From Larkinella arboricola (lineage in GTDB: Bacteria; Bacteroidota; Bacteroidia; Cytophagales; Spirosomataceae): 64,000 bases of DNA. The notes under the pieces were generated by a model. That model was given only the letters and a program-made list of their open reading frames with translations. It was not told the origin of the DNA and did not search any database. The first letter of the stretch is position 1; every line of letters begins with the position of its first letter. The stretch is from the NCBI RefSeq assembly GCF_003259745.1, contig NZ_QLMC01000001.1, forward strand, positions 1,612,001 to 1,676,000, given 5' to 3'. The position numbers were made by a program, and so were the translations under genes. Shown here one piece after another: positions 46,638 to 56,399 of the stretch.

Positions 46638-46865
46638 GCCGGAAAAGAAAAATAGAGCCTTTGCTTCGAAACACCGTTTGGAATGGCTGAAACCCGACTG
46701 CCCCAGGAGAAAATAGGAAAAGTTATAAATTCGTTGGCGTCCAGTGCGCTATTCAGAAGTGACCAGAGTAAAGAAGAAACGGTAGGCAGGAGAAAAACCG
46801 GTGAAACCGGCGTGAGTAGCTTCCGGGAGGTTTATCTTTAAGAAAGTGAAGAAGCCCGAAACCGT

Positions 46866-47897
46866 ATGCGAAGTAAACAACCAACCATCTGGGATATTGC
46901 CATCAAACTGAACGTTTCTATCTCGACCGTTTCGCGGGCGTTACGGAATGCGCCGGATATCAATCCGGATACAAAAAAAGCCGTGCTGGATCTGGCGCAC
47001 GAACTGGATTATCAACCCAACACCATTGCCACCAGTCTGCGGAAAAATAAAACCGACATCATCGGCGTACTGGTACCGGAGTTTGTGCACGCTTATTTCC
47101 CGAGCGTCATTTTGGGGGTGCAGGAGGTGGCCAATGCCGCCGGATACAAGGTCATGATTGGGCAGTCGAACGAGTCGCTGGAAATTGAGAAACATAATTT
47201 ACAGGCCATGCTGTCGAGCCGGGTGGATGGCGTAATTATGGCCATTACGCGGGAAACGAATGAGTATGAGCACATTCTGGCCGCCCAGCGGAAAGGCTTG
47301 CCGGTGGTATTTTTCAACCGGATTGTCGATGAACTGCCCGGTTCGAAAGTGCTGGTCGATGATTACCGGGGGGCGTTTCGGGCGGTGGAACACCTGATCC
47401 AGACGGGCTGTCGGCGGATTGCCCACCTGGCCGGCCCCGAAAACCTGACGATGAGCCGCAACCGGCTGAATGGGTACATCGATGCGCTGAAAGCGCACCA
47501 GTTTCCGGTCGATGAGTCGATTATTATGCCCTGCGATTTTATTGAGGGCCGCGCCCGCGCCTGTACGCAGCAGTTGCTGGATGGGCCCAATCGACCCGAT
47601 GCGTTGTTTGCCGTCAATGACCCCACGGCCATTGGGGCCCTGGTTTGCATTCAGGAAAATGGTTTGTCGATTCCGGATGATATTTCGCTGGTGGGGTTTT
47701 CCAACGCGCCCCACAGTGCTTTTGTGACGCCCCCGATGACGGCGGTGGTGCAGCCAACAAACGAAATTGGCCGGGTGGCCGCCCGGTTGCTGCTGCGGCA
47801 AATTGAAGAAGGCGCGGCTTTTGTGCCCGAAACCCAGACGCTGGATACCACGCTGGTCATTCGCAAATCAACGCATCCGGTTTTGAAAACCGTCTGA
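46866..47897 (+). CDS. LacI-family transcriptional regulator
   Basis: 343 residues. N-terminal LacI HTH (about 5-55): TIWDIAIKLNVSISTVSRALRN, with hinge helix LDYQPNTIATSLRKNKT. It is followed by a periplasmic-binding-protein-like effector domain (about 60-335; IIGVLVPEFVHAYFPSVILGVQEVA, LLDGPNRPDALFAVNDPTAIGAL, ISLVGFSNAPHS). It is expected to repress the divergent SusC operon until a sugar or its derivative binds. The DNA-binding residues look intact and a perfect palindrome lies between the genes. Confidence 0.95.
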   Translation: MRSKQPTIWDIAIKLNVSISTVSRALRNAPDINPDTKKAVLDLAHELDYQPNTIATSLRKNKTDIIGVLVPEFVHAYFPSVILGVQEVANAAGYKVMIGQSNESLEIEKHNLQAMLSSRVDGVIMAITRETNEYEHILAAQRKGLPVVFFNRIVDELPGSKVLVDDYRGAFRAVEHLIQTGCRRIAHLAGPENLTMSRNRLNGYIDALKAHQFPVDESIIMPCDFIEGRARACTQQLLDGPNRPDALFAVNDPTAIGALVCIQENGLSIPDDISLVGFSNAPHSAFVTPPMTAVVQPTNEIGRVAARLLLRQIEEGAAFVPETQTLDTTLVIRKSTHPVLKTV

Positions 47898-48023
47898 AGG
47901 GAACAGGTGCGTCGGGAGGCTGAAATCATACCCTGAACTGTCGCAATTACCCCCCATCAAAGGCATAAAAATAACCCATTCCGAAGACGCACACCGGCTA
48001 TTTTTGTCAAAAACAATGCGACC

Positions 48024-48578
48024 ATGAGAAAGCTAAAACTTCAAGTACAGATGACCGTTGATGGATACATAGCCGGACCCAATGGCGAAATGGACTGGCT
48101 GATTTACGATTGGGATGAGGAACTGAAAAAGTATGTAACCCAACTAACCGAACCGGTTGACTGCATCGTACTGGGGCGAAAACTGGCTCAGGGTTTCATC
48201 CCCCATTGGGCGTCTCACCCCGAACTGGAGGGCGCCGATAAATTCAACAGCACAGAGAAAGTCGTTTTTACCAAAGGGCTTGACCAGTCGGAATGGGACC
48301 ATACCGTTCTGGCAAAAGGCGACCTTGCGGACGAAATTACCACGCTGAAAAAGCAGGACGGTCAGGATATCATCGTGTATGGCGGGGCGACGTTCGTATC
48401 GGCACTCATCAAACAGGGTCTGATTGACGAATATCATCTATTCATTAATCCGACGGCGATTGGTTCCGGAATGCCCATTTTCCGGGAACTGAACGGCAAA
48501 CAACCGCTGACACTGGTAAAATCGACGGCTTTTGACTGCGGCATTGTTGTGCTTCATTACGAACTGAAAAATTCCTGA
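48024..48578 (+). CDS. Dihydrofolate reductase-family protein (RibD C-terminal-like)
   Basis: 184 residues, the usual size. MRKLKLQVQMTVDGYIAGPNGEMDWL is the typical start of YyaP/YwjB-type proteins; DCIVLGRKLAQGF and the cofactor loop VYGGATFVSALIKQGLIDEYHLFINPTAIGSGMPIF follow. Binds NADPH; the reaction is unknown, since these proteins are not true folate reductases. It sits between the LacI gene and a terminator, with no functional link to neighbours. Confidence 0.93.
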   Translation: MRKLKLQVQMTVDGYIAGPNGEMDWLIYDWDEELKKYVTQLTEPVDCIVLGRKLAQGFIPHWASHPELEGADKFNSTEKVVFTKGLDQSEWDHTVLAKGDLADEITTLKKQDGQDIIVYGGATFVSALIKQGLIDEYHLFINPTAIGSGMPIFRELNGKQPLTLVKSTAFDCGIVVLHYELKNS

Positions 48579-48601
48579 AATAACGCCATCAATTCAGCTA
48601 G

Positions 48602-48632
48602 CCGACAACCTGATGTTTACTCAGGTTGTCGG
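48602..48632 (+). terminator. Terminator of the DHFR-like gene
   Basis: Perfect 12-bp stem CCGACAACCTGA/TCAGGTTGTCGG with a 7-base loop, 23 bp after the stop; short T-run only. Confidence 0.7.
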
Positions 48633-48818
48633 TTTCAGCAGACATTGGTTTTACTGGCGAAATACCTTGAGTGTTATCCGGCTGGAGCCGCTGGTGATTC
48701 GGAGGAACAACAAGCCGGGACGAAATGGAAATATATCGAGGCCGTATAGTGAGTTTATGGTGTACGAATAGTAAGAAAGCACTTCAAGGCGCTTTTGAAC
48801 CTAGTCTACTCCTGAACC

Positions 48819-50918
48819 ATGCGTAAAACCGTCCCTCTTTTTTTATTGGCCAGCCTGTGGCTGATTGACTCGTTCGCCCAAACGATTTACGTAGCTCCGT
48901 CGGGTAACGACCGGAACCCCGGCACGCTTCAGAAGCCGCTGGCCACCCTGACCGCTGCCCGCAACCGCGCCCGGCTGTTGCGACGGCAGAAACCGCCCGT
49001 TAAACCGGTGGAAATTGTGGTGCGGAAAGGAGAGTATCTGCTGGATGAACCGCTGATGCTGACGGCTGAGGATTCGGGTTCGGAAAAGGCTCCGCTGGTG
49101 TTTAAAGGTGAAGCGGGGAGTATGCCGATTTTTTACGGCGGCATTCGGCTGAAAGGCTTCGAGAAAGTGTCGGATAGTCTCTGGAAAACCGAGGTGCCGG
49201 AAGTTCGGCGGTTTGGCTGGGTATTTGAACAATTGTACGTCAACGGTCAGCGGGCTGTGCGGGCTAAAACGCCCAACGACGGTTTTTTTCAGCCGAAAGC
49301 CGTCACCGAAACGATCTTGCATAAAGGAAAGGGCCGAGCTCCCGAACTGGCCGCTCAGAAAGTTACCGTTCCGCTCGAAGTACTGCCCTGGCTGACCAGC
49401 CTGTCGGAAGCCGAGCTGAACCGCGCCGTTGTGACGTTCTATCACCATTGGGACAACACCCGCAAACCGATTCTTTCGGTTAGTCAGGCCGATACGGCGA
49501 TCTACATGACCGGCGGGGGGATGAAGCCCTGGAACCCCATAACCCGCCATTCGCTGTTTGAAATCGAGAACCTGAAAGCTGCGCTGGATGCGCCCGGCGA
49601 GTGGTTTCTCGAACCCACCGGTACGCTGTATTACCGCCCACGACCCGGCGAAACCATCGCCAAAACAACGTGTTTTGCGCCAGTTAACGAGAAATTCGTG
49701 ATTGTCAAGGGCGACGAAAAAGAAGGAAAACGGGTCAGAAATGTTCGGTTTGAAAACCTGTCGTTTCAGGTGGCCGGGTACCGGATGCCGGTTTCTGGCG
49801 TGGAACCCGAGCAGGCGGCTGCCTCCATCGAAGCCACGGTGCAACTGGATTTTGCTGACCAGATTAGCTTCATCAACTGCGAAATTGCCCATACCGGCGG
49901 CAGTGCCATCTGGTTCCGGCGGGCCTGCGCCAACGGGCGGGTCGAACGGTGTTACCTGCACGATCTGGGGGCGAGTGGGGTCAAGATTGGCGAAACCGTC
50001 ATCCGGCCCGATTCGTCGGAACTGACGCACCACATTACCGTCGATAACAACATTCTGCATTCAGGTGGGCACGTGTTTCCCTGCGCCGTGGCGCTGATCA
50101 TTTTTAACGGTCGGGATAATGCTCTGACGCACAACGAAGTGGCCGATTTCCGGTATTCCGGCGTATCGGTCGGATGGGTGTGGGGCTATGCATTTAGCCC
50201 GTCCAAACGCAACCGGGTCGAATACAACCACATCCACCACCTGGGCTGGGGTGTTCTGAGCGATATGGGCGGGGTCTATACGCTCGGCATGTCGGAGGGT
50301 ACGGTAGTGTCCAACAACGTCATTCACCACATTTACGCGTTCGATTACGGCGGCTGGGGGCTGTATACCGATGAAGGTTCGACGGGAATTGTGATGGAAA
50401 ATAATCTGGTGTATGCCTGCAAAAGTTCGGGTTTTCACCAGCACTACGGCCGGGAAAACATCATTCGCAACAACATTTTTGCCGACAATATCAAGGCGCA
50501 GCTTCAGGGCACGCGCGTCGAACCGCACCGGTCGTTTTCGTTTACCAATAACATTGTGTATTTCGATAAAGGTACACTGCTGAGTAGTAACTGGCATAAA
50601 TTTAACCTGACATCGGACCTGAACTGTTACTGGGATGCCCGGACGAAAGAGCCGGCATTTGGCAAACTGACCGTGCAGGAGTGGCAGCAGGCCGGTAAGG
50701 ATCAGCGCTCGATTGTGGCCGATCCGGGTTTTGCCAATCCGGCGGCCCATGATTTCCGGTTAACCAATACCGAGGTGGTTCAAAAGATTGGTTTCAAACC
50801 GTTTGATTACAGCAAGGCGGGCGTTTATGGCTCCATTGCCTGGAAAAACAAGGCGGTGATGGATTCGGCGGTCGCCCAGGAATTTGATGAAATGGTGGCC
50901 CGGCACGAGAAAAAATAA
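48819..50918 (+). CDS. Secreted right-handed parallel beta-helix protein (pectate-lyase-like)
   Basis: 699 residues. Signal peptide ends at SFAQ (about 21). Next is the phrase IYVAPSGNDRNPGTLQKPLATLTAARNRAR, typical of Bacteroidota beta-helix enzymes. A beta-sandwich insertion follows, then parallel beta-helix coils with repeated N-rich turns (VDNNILHSGG, VSNNVIHHIY, MENNLVYACKSSGFHQHYGRENIIRNNIF). It may cut or modify a polysaccharide. No catalytic residues can be assigned with certainty. It is convergent with the sigma gene, 13 bp stop to stop. Confidence 0.87.
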   Translation: MRKTVPLFLLASLWLIDSFAQTIYVAPSGNDRNPGTLQKPLATLTAARNRARLLRRQKPPVKPVEIVVRKGEYLLDEPLMLTAEDSGSEKAPLVFKGEAGSMPIFYGGIRLKGFEKVSDSLWKTEVPEVRRFGWVFEQLYVNGQRAVRAKTPNDGFFQPKAVTETILHKGKGRAPELAAQKVTVPLEVLPWLTSLSEAELNRAVVTFYHHWDNTRKPILSVSQADTAIYMTGGGMKPWNPITRHSLFEIENLKAALDAPGEWFLEPTGTLYYRPRPGETIAKTTCFAPVNEKFVIVKGDEKEGKRVRNVRFENLSFQVAGYRMPVSGVEPEQAAASIEATVQLDFADQISFINCEIAHTGGSAIWFRRACANGRVERCYLHDLGASGVKIGETVIRPDSSELTHHITVDNNILHSGGHVFPCAVALIIFNGRDNALTHNEVADFRYSGVSVGWVWGYAFSPSKRNRVEYNHIHHLGWGVLSDMGGVYTLGMSEGTVVSNNVIHHIYAFDYGGWGLYTDEGSTGIVMENNLVYACKSSGFHQHYGRENIIRNNIFADNIKAQLQGTRVEPHRSFSFTNNIVYFDKGTLLSSNWHKFNLTSDLNCYWDARTKEPAFGKLTVQEWQQAGKDQRSIVADPGFANPAAHDFRLTNTEVVQKIGFKPFDYSKAGVYGSIAWKNKAVMDSAVAQEFDEMVARHEKK

Positions 50919-50931
50919 GGCGAGGGGACTG

Positions 50932-51615
50932 TTATAAAAACCAGTAGCTTAGCAACATTCCCCAAATGGTGTCCTGTCGGAGTGCCTTCCGCAACGATGC
51001 CAGCGCCTTGCTCATGTGGGCTTCCACGGTTTTGAGCGTAATCTGAAGTTCCTCGGCAATCAACTGGTATTTTTTTCCTTCGAAGCGGTTCATCATAAAC
51101 ACTTTCTGGTTCTGGGGCGACATCCGGCAAATGACTTCCTCCACTTTATGGAGCAGTTCATCGTAATTCATGATGTCTTCCGGGGTTTGCGAAGCCGTTG
51201 AAAAAGCTCCCTGATCCAACTCCGCCGATTCCAGATTGGTTAGATTGGCTTCATGGCAAAACTCGCGTTGTAAATAGTTCAGGCTGCGGTGCCGGACGGT
51301 GGTATAAAGGTAGGCCCGGTATGAGGTCGTGATGTGCCGGTGAAGCTCCTTTTGCCAGAAGGTATAAAAAACATCACTGACCAGGTCACGCGCTACTTCC
51401 CGTGAATAGACGAAGCGGATGGCATGGCTGCACAACGGCCCGTAATACTCCCGAAACAGCAATTCGCACCCCTTGCTGGGGTCCTGCTCGAATGCTTTTC
51501 GAATGAAAAGCTCCTCATTGGACATCGCTACGGGCTCGTCCGGCAAATCCGTATCGGACGGTTTCACCAACTGGGGGCCGGAAAAGGAAACCGTATGGAG
51601 AAGGTCTGTGTTCAC
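50932..51615 (-). CDS. ECF RNA polymerase sigma factor
   Basis: 227 residues from GTG 51615. That start lies just downstream of an ECF-type promoter element; an ATG at 51525 (MSNEELF) is the alternative. Region 2 (about 45-110): CELLFREYYGPLCSHAIRF, ARDLVSDVFYTFW. Region 4 (about 155-212): ICRMSPQNQKVFMMNRFEGKKYQLIAEELQITLKTVEAHMSKAL. It directs RNA polymerase to its own promoter set and is held by the divergent FecR protein. The pair presumably controls the SusC/SusD genes downstream of FecR. Confidence 0.93.
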   Translation of the reverse strand: MNTDLLHTVSFSGPQLVKPSDTDLPDEPVAMSNEELFIRKAFEQDPSKGCELLFREYYGPLCSHAIRFVYSREVARDLVSDVFYTFWQKELHRHITTSYRAYLYTTVRHRSLNYLQREFCHEANLTNLESAELDQGAFSTASQTPEDIMNYDELLHKVEEVICRMSPQNQKVFMMNRFEGKKYQLIAEELQITLKTVEAHMSKALASLRKALRQDTIWGMLLSYWFL

Positions 51616-51647
51616 GCGGGAGTTTTGCTTTACCCTTTCTACCTACT

Positions 51648-51676
51648 AAGACCCAAATTCCGGAATCTACCCTAAT
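51648..51676 (-). promoter_or_regulatory. Two-block ECF-type promoter facing the sigma gene
   Basis: Read on the minus strand: ATTAGGGTA (51676-51668), ten bases, TTTGGGTCTT (51657-51648). Both blocks and their spacing are identical to the copy facing the FecR gene, which suggests that one sigma factor reads both. Confidence 0.7.
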
Positions 51677-51772
51677 GGCAAATCAGATTTTTCTGAAAAA
51701 AAATCTTCAAAAAATAACACTGGTTCCCAAAGACGTTACTACCCGGTTTTCTAAAAAAATAAAGCAAACGGT

Positions 51773-51801
51773 ATTAGGGTAAAGGATTTATTTTGGGTCT
51801 T
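51773..51801 (+). promoter_or_regulatory. Two-block ECF-type promoter facing the FecR gene
   Basis: Plus strand: ATTAGGGTA (51773-51781), ten bases, TTTGGGTCTT (51792-51801), 22 bp before the FecR start codon. With the GTCT as -10-like and GGGTA as -35-like box the gap is about 15 bases, in the ECF range. Confidence 0.7.
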
Positions 51802-51823
51802 CCCATCAGAAGACAATGACCCA

Positions 51824-52825
51824 ATGGAGTCTAAAATTTCCAAAAGCATATTGCGGGCGTATTTTGCCGGGCGGGCTACTCCCCTCCAGAAACAGCTTGT
51901 TGCTGAGTTTCTGCGGGAGGAGGCCAACCGTGAAACGTTCTACCGCGCCCTGCACGAGTGGGAGAAGGAAAATGCCCAGTTTTTGCCGGACGTGATGAGC
52001 GATTTTCAACGATTAAGGGCCCAGATGGAGCAAGGTAGAAACCCCGAAGAAACCGCTGGCGAGACTCTTGAGACACCTGTTGTCCGGCGTCCGTTTCTGA
52101 GTTACTGGCTGGCGGCTGCTTCCGTCGGATTGGTGGTATTACTCAGCTGGTGGCAACGGGAACGGCTTTTATACCGAACTTATTCAACAGCGTATGGCCA
52201 GATTCAAACCATCTATTTGCCGGACAGCAGCCGGGTGACGCTCAATGCCAACTCGACGCTGAAGGTTCCGCGCTTTGCGGTTTTCAAGGATACACGGGAA
52301 GTGAAGCTGGCGGGTGAAGCGGAGTTCTCGGTGGTTCATACGCATGATAATCGACGCTTTCTGGTGCACACGCCCGATCAACTGGAAGTGGAAGTGCTAG
52401 GAACCGAATTCATTGTTTACAGCCGAAACCGGGGTTCCAAAGTTGTTCTGAACCGGGGAAAAGTAAAGCTACGGTCTCTGAAAGACAAGCGGCAGAAACC
52501 GTTGGCAATCCGCCCCGGCGACGTAGTGATCGTTACTAAACAAGGCACGTTCAATTTACAGCGTCAACAAGCCGTTGCCGAACATACGGCCTGGAAAGAA
52601 CACCGGTTTGTTTTTAACCGAACACCGCTGGCCGACATTGTCCGTCAGATTCACGAACAGTTTGGGGTTACGGTATTGATTCCGGATGCCGAGCTGGCCG
52701 CTCATCAGTTGTCGGGGAATTACCCGGCGCAGAATGCCAACGACCTGCTCGAGATGATGACCCGATTGCTCAACTTACGACTTCAGCATCAGAACGATAC
52801 GCTGGTTCTTTCACGGGATCAGTAG
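51824..52825 (+). CDS. FecR-family anti-sigma factor
   Basis: 333 residues. Cytosolic N-terminus (about 1-88) that binds sigma, one membrane span (91-110), the FecR domain in the periplasm (about 120-215; TVYLPDSSRVTLNANSTL, LVHTPDQLEVEVLGTEF, VVLNRGKVKLR, IRPGDVV), and C-terminal DUF4974 (about 260-333; FNRTPLADIVRQIHEQFGV, LSGNYPAQNANDLLEMM). It relays substrate binding by the STN-bearing SusC to the ECF sigma factor. It has a mirror-image promoter to the sigma gene and reads into the SusC gene 51 bp later. Confidence 0.95.
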   Translation: MESKISKSILRAYFAGRATPLQKQLVAEFLREEANRETFYRALHEWEKENAQFLPDVMSDFQRLRAQMEQGRNPEETAGETLETPVVRRPFLSYWLAAASVGLVVLLSWWQRERLLYRTYSTAYGQIQTIYLPDSSRVTLNANSTLKVPRFAVFKDTREVKLAGEAEFSVVHTHDNRRFLVHTPDQLEVEVLGTEFIVYSRNRGSKVVLNRGKVKLRSLKDKRQKPLAIRPGDVVIVTKQGTFNLQRQQAVAEHTAWKEHRFVFNRTPLADIVRQIHEQFGVTVLIPDAELAAHQLSGNYPAQNANDLLEMMTRLLNLRLQHQNDTLVLSRDQ

Positions 52826-52876
52826 ACCGGTTTGCTTTTCAATTGTCCTGTAATAGTTTCCTAAACCTTAATTAGT

Positions 52877-55800
52877 ATGAACCAACCCCTACATTTTATG
52901 GCTTCGTGGACCGTTGGCCTGGCGTTGCTGGCGCTTTACCCCACGGTATCGCACAGCCAGACGCTAGCTTACCACACGGTTCCGCGGCAGGAAGTACCCA
53001 GTCGTCCGTCGCAGGTCCGGCTGCGGGATGTGTTGCTGGAATTACAGAACCAATACCGCGTCAACATCGTCTTCGATGAAAAAGCGCTGGAAGGTATTAC
53101 GGTTGATAAACAGCTCATGAACCGTAATACGGGCCTCTCTCAGAAATTAAATATACTGTTGAAAAACAGCGGTTTACGGCTTGAGAAAACGAAGAAGGAC
53201 ACTTACCTCATTCTGCCCGGCAAAGAAGCCGATCGCACCGAAGTCTCCTTACCGGCTTTACCCGGTCAAGTGGCCAGGCAAAACTCATTTGCTTCGCTCG
53301 CGCCAATGAGCATTAGCAGCCCGGTGAGTATTCAGGCCGTTCGGATACAGGTTAGCGGACAGATCAAAGATGAAAATGATCAGGGGCTGCCAGGGGTCAA
53401 TGTAACCGAAAAAGGAACGGCCAATGGTACCACCACCGATGCGGACGGAAACTACAAACTTTCTGTAGTTGGGGCTGGTAGTGTTCTGGTATTCAGTTTT
53501 TTAGGATATGTTTCCCAGGAGAAAACCGTAGGGTCGAATTCAACGATCAGTGTGAGCTTGGTGCCCGACGTTAAATCGCTCTCAGAGGTCGTGGTGGTGG
53601 GCTACGGTACGCAGAAAAAATCGGATCTGACCGGTTCCATTTCATCTGTTAAAGCGGACGAAATCAAGAATTTGCCGGTTCGCTCCGTGGTGGAAGCCTT
53701 GCAGGGCCGGGCTGCCGGGGTTATGGTCAATAAAGATAGTGGCCGACCCGGTTCTGGCTCCCAGATCATTATTCGGGGTGTCGGCTCGATCAACGGTCTG
53801 AATCCGCTGTTCGTGATCGACGGTGTACCCCGCGGAAACTCCACGTCGTTCAACCCGCGCGATGTCGAGTCAATTGAAATTATCAAAGATGCCAGTGCGG
53901 CTGCCATTTACGGGGCCCAAGCTGCGGGTGGCGTTGTGTTGATTACAACCAAGCGCGGTTCATACGATCAGAAAACGAACATCAATTTTAGTTCGAATAC
54001 CGGTGTTCGGCAGATTGCGCGGACGTATGAAATGCTCCAGACACCGGATTACATCCGCGCCCGGCGCGGCATCGGGCAGGACTACGGGCTTTGGAATAAT
54101 CAGAACTTGCCGAATACCAACTGGTTCGATGAATTGTTTCAGAACGGCATGGAGCAAACGTACATGCTGTCGGTGAGTGGGGGAACCAGCAAGGCCAAGT
54201 ATTACCTGTCTGGCGGGTATGAACGCGAAGACGGGATTCAGAAACAGAATTACTGGGAACGGTATTCGTTGCGAATCAATGCCGATTACAAGTTGAGCAA
54301 GCGGTTTACGTTCGGTCATCAGTTGTATTTATCCAAGGTGCGGGAGAACCCCGCTACCCGGAACATTCCCTGGCGTACACTGCCGTATATGGCCATTCGG
54401 AATGAGGATGGCACCTTTGCCAGAGTGCCATCCGAGGTGGAGTTTTCGGGCGATAACGATGTAGCCGCGCTGGCGTATATGCACCGGAAAAACGGTGGTA
54501 TCGGCCTGGATGCCAACCTTTATTTTGATTGGGAAATCATCAACGGACTCACCTTTCGGACCACCGCCGGAGCCGGTTTAGGCGCTAGCTTCGAAGATAG
54601 TTTTACCGAACGAAATGACTTGAAACGAACCGCAACGGTCGAAAGTTATTCGAAATCATCCAGCTACAGCGAAAGTTACGTGTTGTCCAGCCAGTTGACG
54701 TATGGACGGGTTTTTGGCGGAAAACACGATGTCAAGGTGATGGCCGGGTACGAAATCCGGAACTCCTTTAGCTCCGGTCTGAACGCAACGGCATCGGGTT
54801 TCCCGGTGAAGGTCGCCGAGTCGTTTGGCTTATCGACCAACCCGAATAAAACGGCGGGTGGTTCGCTTGGGTATGGCGGTTTGCTCTCGCAGTTCGGACG
54901 GATTAACTACGTTTTTAACGACAAATACCTGTTTACGGCCAACGTGCGTCGCGATGGTTCACCCAAGTTTGCTCCGGCTAACCGCTGGGGTGTTTTTCCG
55001 TCGGTTTCGGCTGGTTGGAAAATCAACGAAGAAGCTTTTTTTCAGAACCTGAACGGGAATGTGATCACGCTTCTGAAACCGCGTGTGAGCTGGGGGATTC
55101 TGGGTAATGATGCGGCCATTGGCAACTTTGCCTACCTGCCTTCGTACCAGTTAGTTCAGCAACACAGCTTTGATGAAACCAACATTATTGGCGGTTTTAA
55201 TTCCACTAAAGTAGTGAATGAAAAAATCAAGTGGGAAGAAATACATACCATTAATGTGGGGTTAGATGTCAACTTATTCCGGGATAAACTTTCGTTCTCG
55301 GCCGATTATTATAGCCGCGATACGCGCAATATGTTATACAACTTGCCAACCCCGCTTTCGTCCGGTATTGCCAACTTTAATTCTGCTACCAGTACGATGC
55401 CGGTAAACATCGGGAAAATCTCGAATAAGGGGTGGGAATTGAGCGCAACTTTCCGGGATACCAAAGGCGGTTTTACGTATAATGTATCCGGCAATGTGTC
55501 GCACAACCGGAATAACGTAGTCGATCTGGGTTTGCCAACTGCTTATATCTACAGCGGTAGCCTGGATTTTATGAGCGGAAACTCGCCCTTTAAAACGGTT
55601 AATGGTCAGCCAATTGGTCAGATTTATGGGTTGATTACCGAGGGACTGATTCAAAGCCAGTCCGAGATGGATGCCTTAAACGGAACAGCCACACAGAAGG
55701 CGCTGGCAGCCGGTGATATCAAACCCGGACAGGTAGCGTATTACAACCATCAATATACCGGAGCGGGTGATTTTAAATACAAAGACTTGAACGGCGATGG

Positions 55801-56374
55801 GAAGATTAACGACAACGACCGCACATTCATTGGCAATCCCTGGCCGAAGTTTCAATACGGTTTTAACCTGCAACTGGGCTGGAAAGGCTTTGATGTGATG
55901 GCACAGATTATCGGTGTTGCCGGTCGCGATGTGATTAACGGTTCGTCGATTTTTGAGCGGTCTTTTCAACAGGATTATCAGTCGACGTATGACATTTTTA
56001 ATGCGTCTTATTTTCTCGGCAATGGCCTGACGGACCAACCACGGTTAGGCTTGACCGATCCTGCCAATCCGAAAAAGTTTATTCTCGATCCCAGCCGAAA
56101 TTATTCGTGGTATTCTTCTTATTATGTTGAGGATGGGTCATACGTGAAAATCAAAAATCTGGCAATTGGTTATACGGTTCCGGCCAGCCTGGCCAACCGG
56201 ATTAAAATGAACCGCATCCGGGTTTACGTGACCGGCCAGAACCTGATTACGTTTACAAAATTCACCGGTCTTGATCCGGAATTTTCGAATGATGTAAAAA
56301 ATCACGGGCTATACGGAATTACTATGTACCCGCAAACCAAGCTGTTTTCGGCGGGTCTGGAGCTTGGTTTTTAA
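52877..56374 (+). CDS. SusC/RagA-family receptor with N-terminal STN signalling domain
   Basis: 1165 residues. Signal peptide ends near SHSQ (about 28). The STN domain is at about 45-115 (LRDVLLELQNQYRVNIVFDEK, GLSQKLNILLKNSGLRLEKTKKDTYLIL). Then come CarboxypepD_reg-like (about 155-240; GLPGVNVTEKGT), hallmark LSEVVVVGYGTQKKSDLTGSI, plug (about 250-360) and barrel ending LFSAGLELGF. STN contacts the FecR protein, so import and gene control are coupled. The next gene is the SusD partner. Confidence 0.96.
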   Translation: MNQPLHFMASWTVGLALLALYPTVSHSQTLAYHTVPRQEVPSRPSQVRLRDVLLELQNQYRVNIVFDEKALEGITVDKQLMNRNTGLSQKLNILLKNSGLRLEKTKKDTYLILPGKEADRTEVSLPALPGQVARQNSFASLAPMSISSPVSIQAVRIQVSGQIKDENDQGLPGVNVTEKGTANGTTTDADGNYKLSVVGAGSVLVFSFLGYVSQEKTVGSNSTISVSLVPDVKSLSEVVVVGYGTQKKSDLTGSISSVKADEIKNLPVRSVVEALQGRAAGVMVNKDSGRPGSGSQIIIRGVGSINGLNPLFVIDGVPRGNSTSFNPRDVESIEIIKDASAAAIYGAQAAGGVVLITTKRGSYDQKTNINFSSNTGVRQIARTYEMLQTPDYIRARRGIGQDYGLWNNQNLPNTNWFDELFQNGMEQTYMLSVSGGTSKAKYYLSGGYEREDGIQKQNYWERYSLRINADYKLSKRFTFGHQLYLSKVRENPATRNIPWRTLPYMAIRNEDGTFARVPSEVEFSGDNDVAALAYMHRKNGGIGLDANLYFDWEIINGLTFRTTAGAGLGASFEDSFTERNDLKRTATVESYSKSSSYSESYVLSSQLTYGRVFGGKHDVKVMAGYEIRNSFSSGLNATASGFPVKVAESFGLSTNPNKTAGGSLGYGGLLSQFGRINYVFNDKYLFTANVRRDGSPKFAPANRWGVFPSVSAGWKINEEAFFQNLNGNVITLLKPRVSWGILGNDAAIGNFAYLPSYQLVQQHSFDETNIIGGFNSTKVVNEKIKWEEIHTINVGLDVNLFRDKLSFSADYYSRDTRNMLYNLPTPLSSGIANFNSATSTMPVNIGKISNKGWELSATFRDTKGGFTYNVSGNVSHNRNNVVDLGLPTAYIYSGSLDFMSGNSPFKTVNGQPIGQIYGLITEGLIQSQSEMDALNGTATQKALAAGDIKPGQVAYYNHQYTGAGDFKYKDLNGDGKINDNDRTFIGNPWPKFQYGFNLQLGWKGFDVMAQIIGVAGRDVINGSSIFERSFQQDYQSTYDIFNASYFLGNGLTDQPRLGLTDPANPKKFILDPSRNYSWYSSYYVEDGSYVKIKNLAIGYTVPASLANRIKMNRIRVYVTGQNLITFTKFTGLDPEFSNDVKNHGLYGITMYPQTKLFSAGLELGF

Positions 56375-56399
56375 TCGCCCTTATTCTTAATTCTTCAAG

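Larger units (their letters stand above)
46451..46865. promoter_or_regulatory. SusC/LacI divergent control region
   Basis: 415 bp of noncoding DNA between the divergent SusC operon and lacI-type gene. It holds the 18-bp operator-like palindrome at 46620-46637 and a second inverted repeat at 46563-46582. A TATCTTTA at 46833-46840, one base off TAnnTTTG, is a weak candidate promoter for the regulator. Confidence 0.6.

Noticed and set aside
46785-46800. GCAGGAGAAAAACCG shared with 20156-20170
   Set aside because: A 15-base match in two hairpin-rich or AT-rich gaps; with only two copies it is not convincing as a repeat family.
48633-48818. Possible short coding remnant before the beta-helix gene
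   Set aside because: A short open stretch exists but I could not match it to any protein family.
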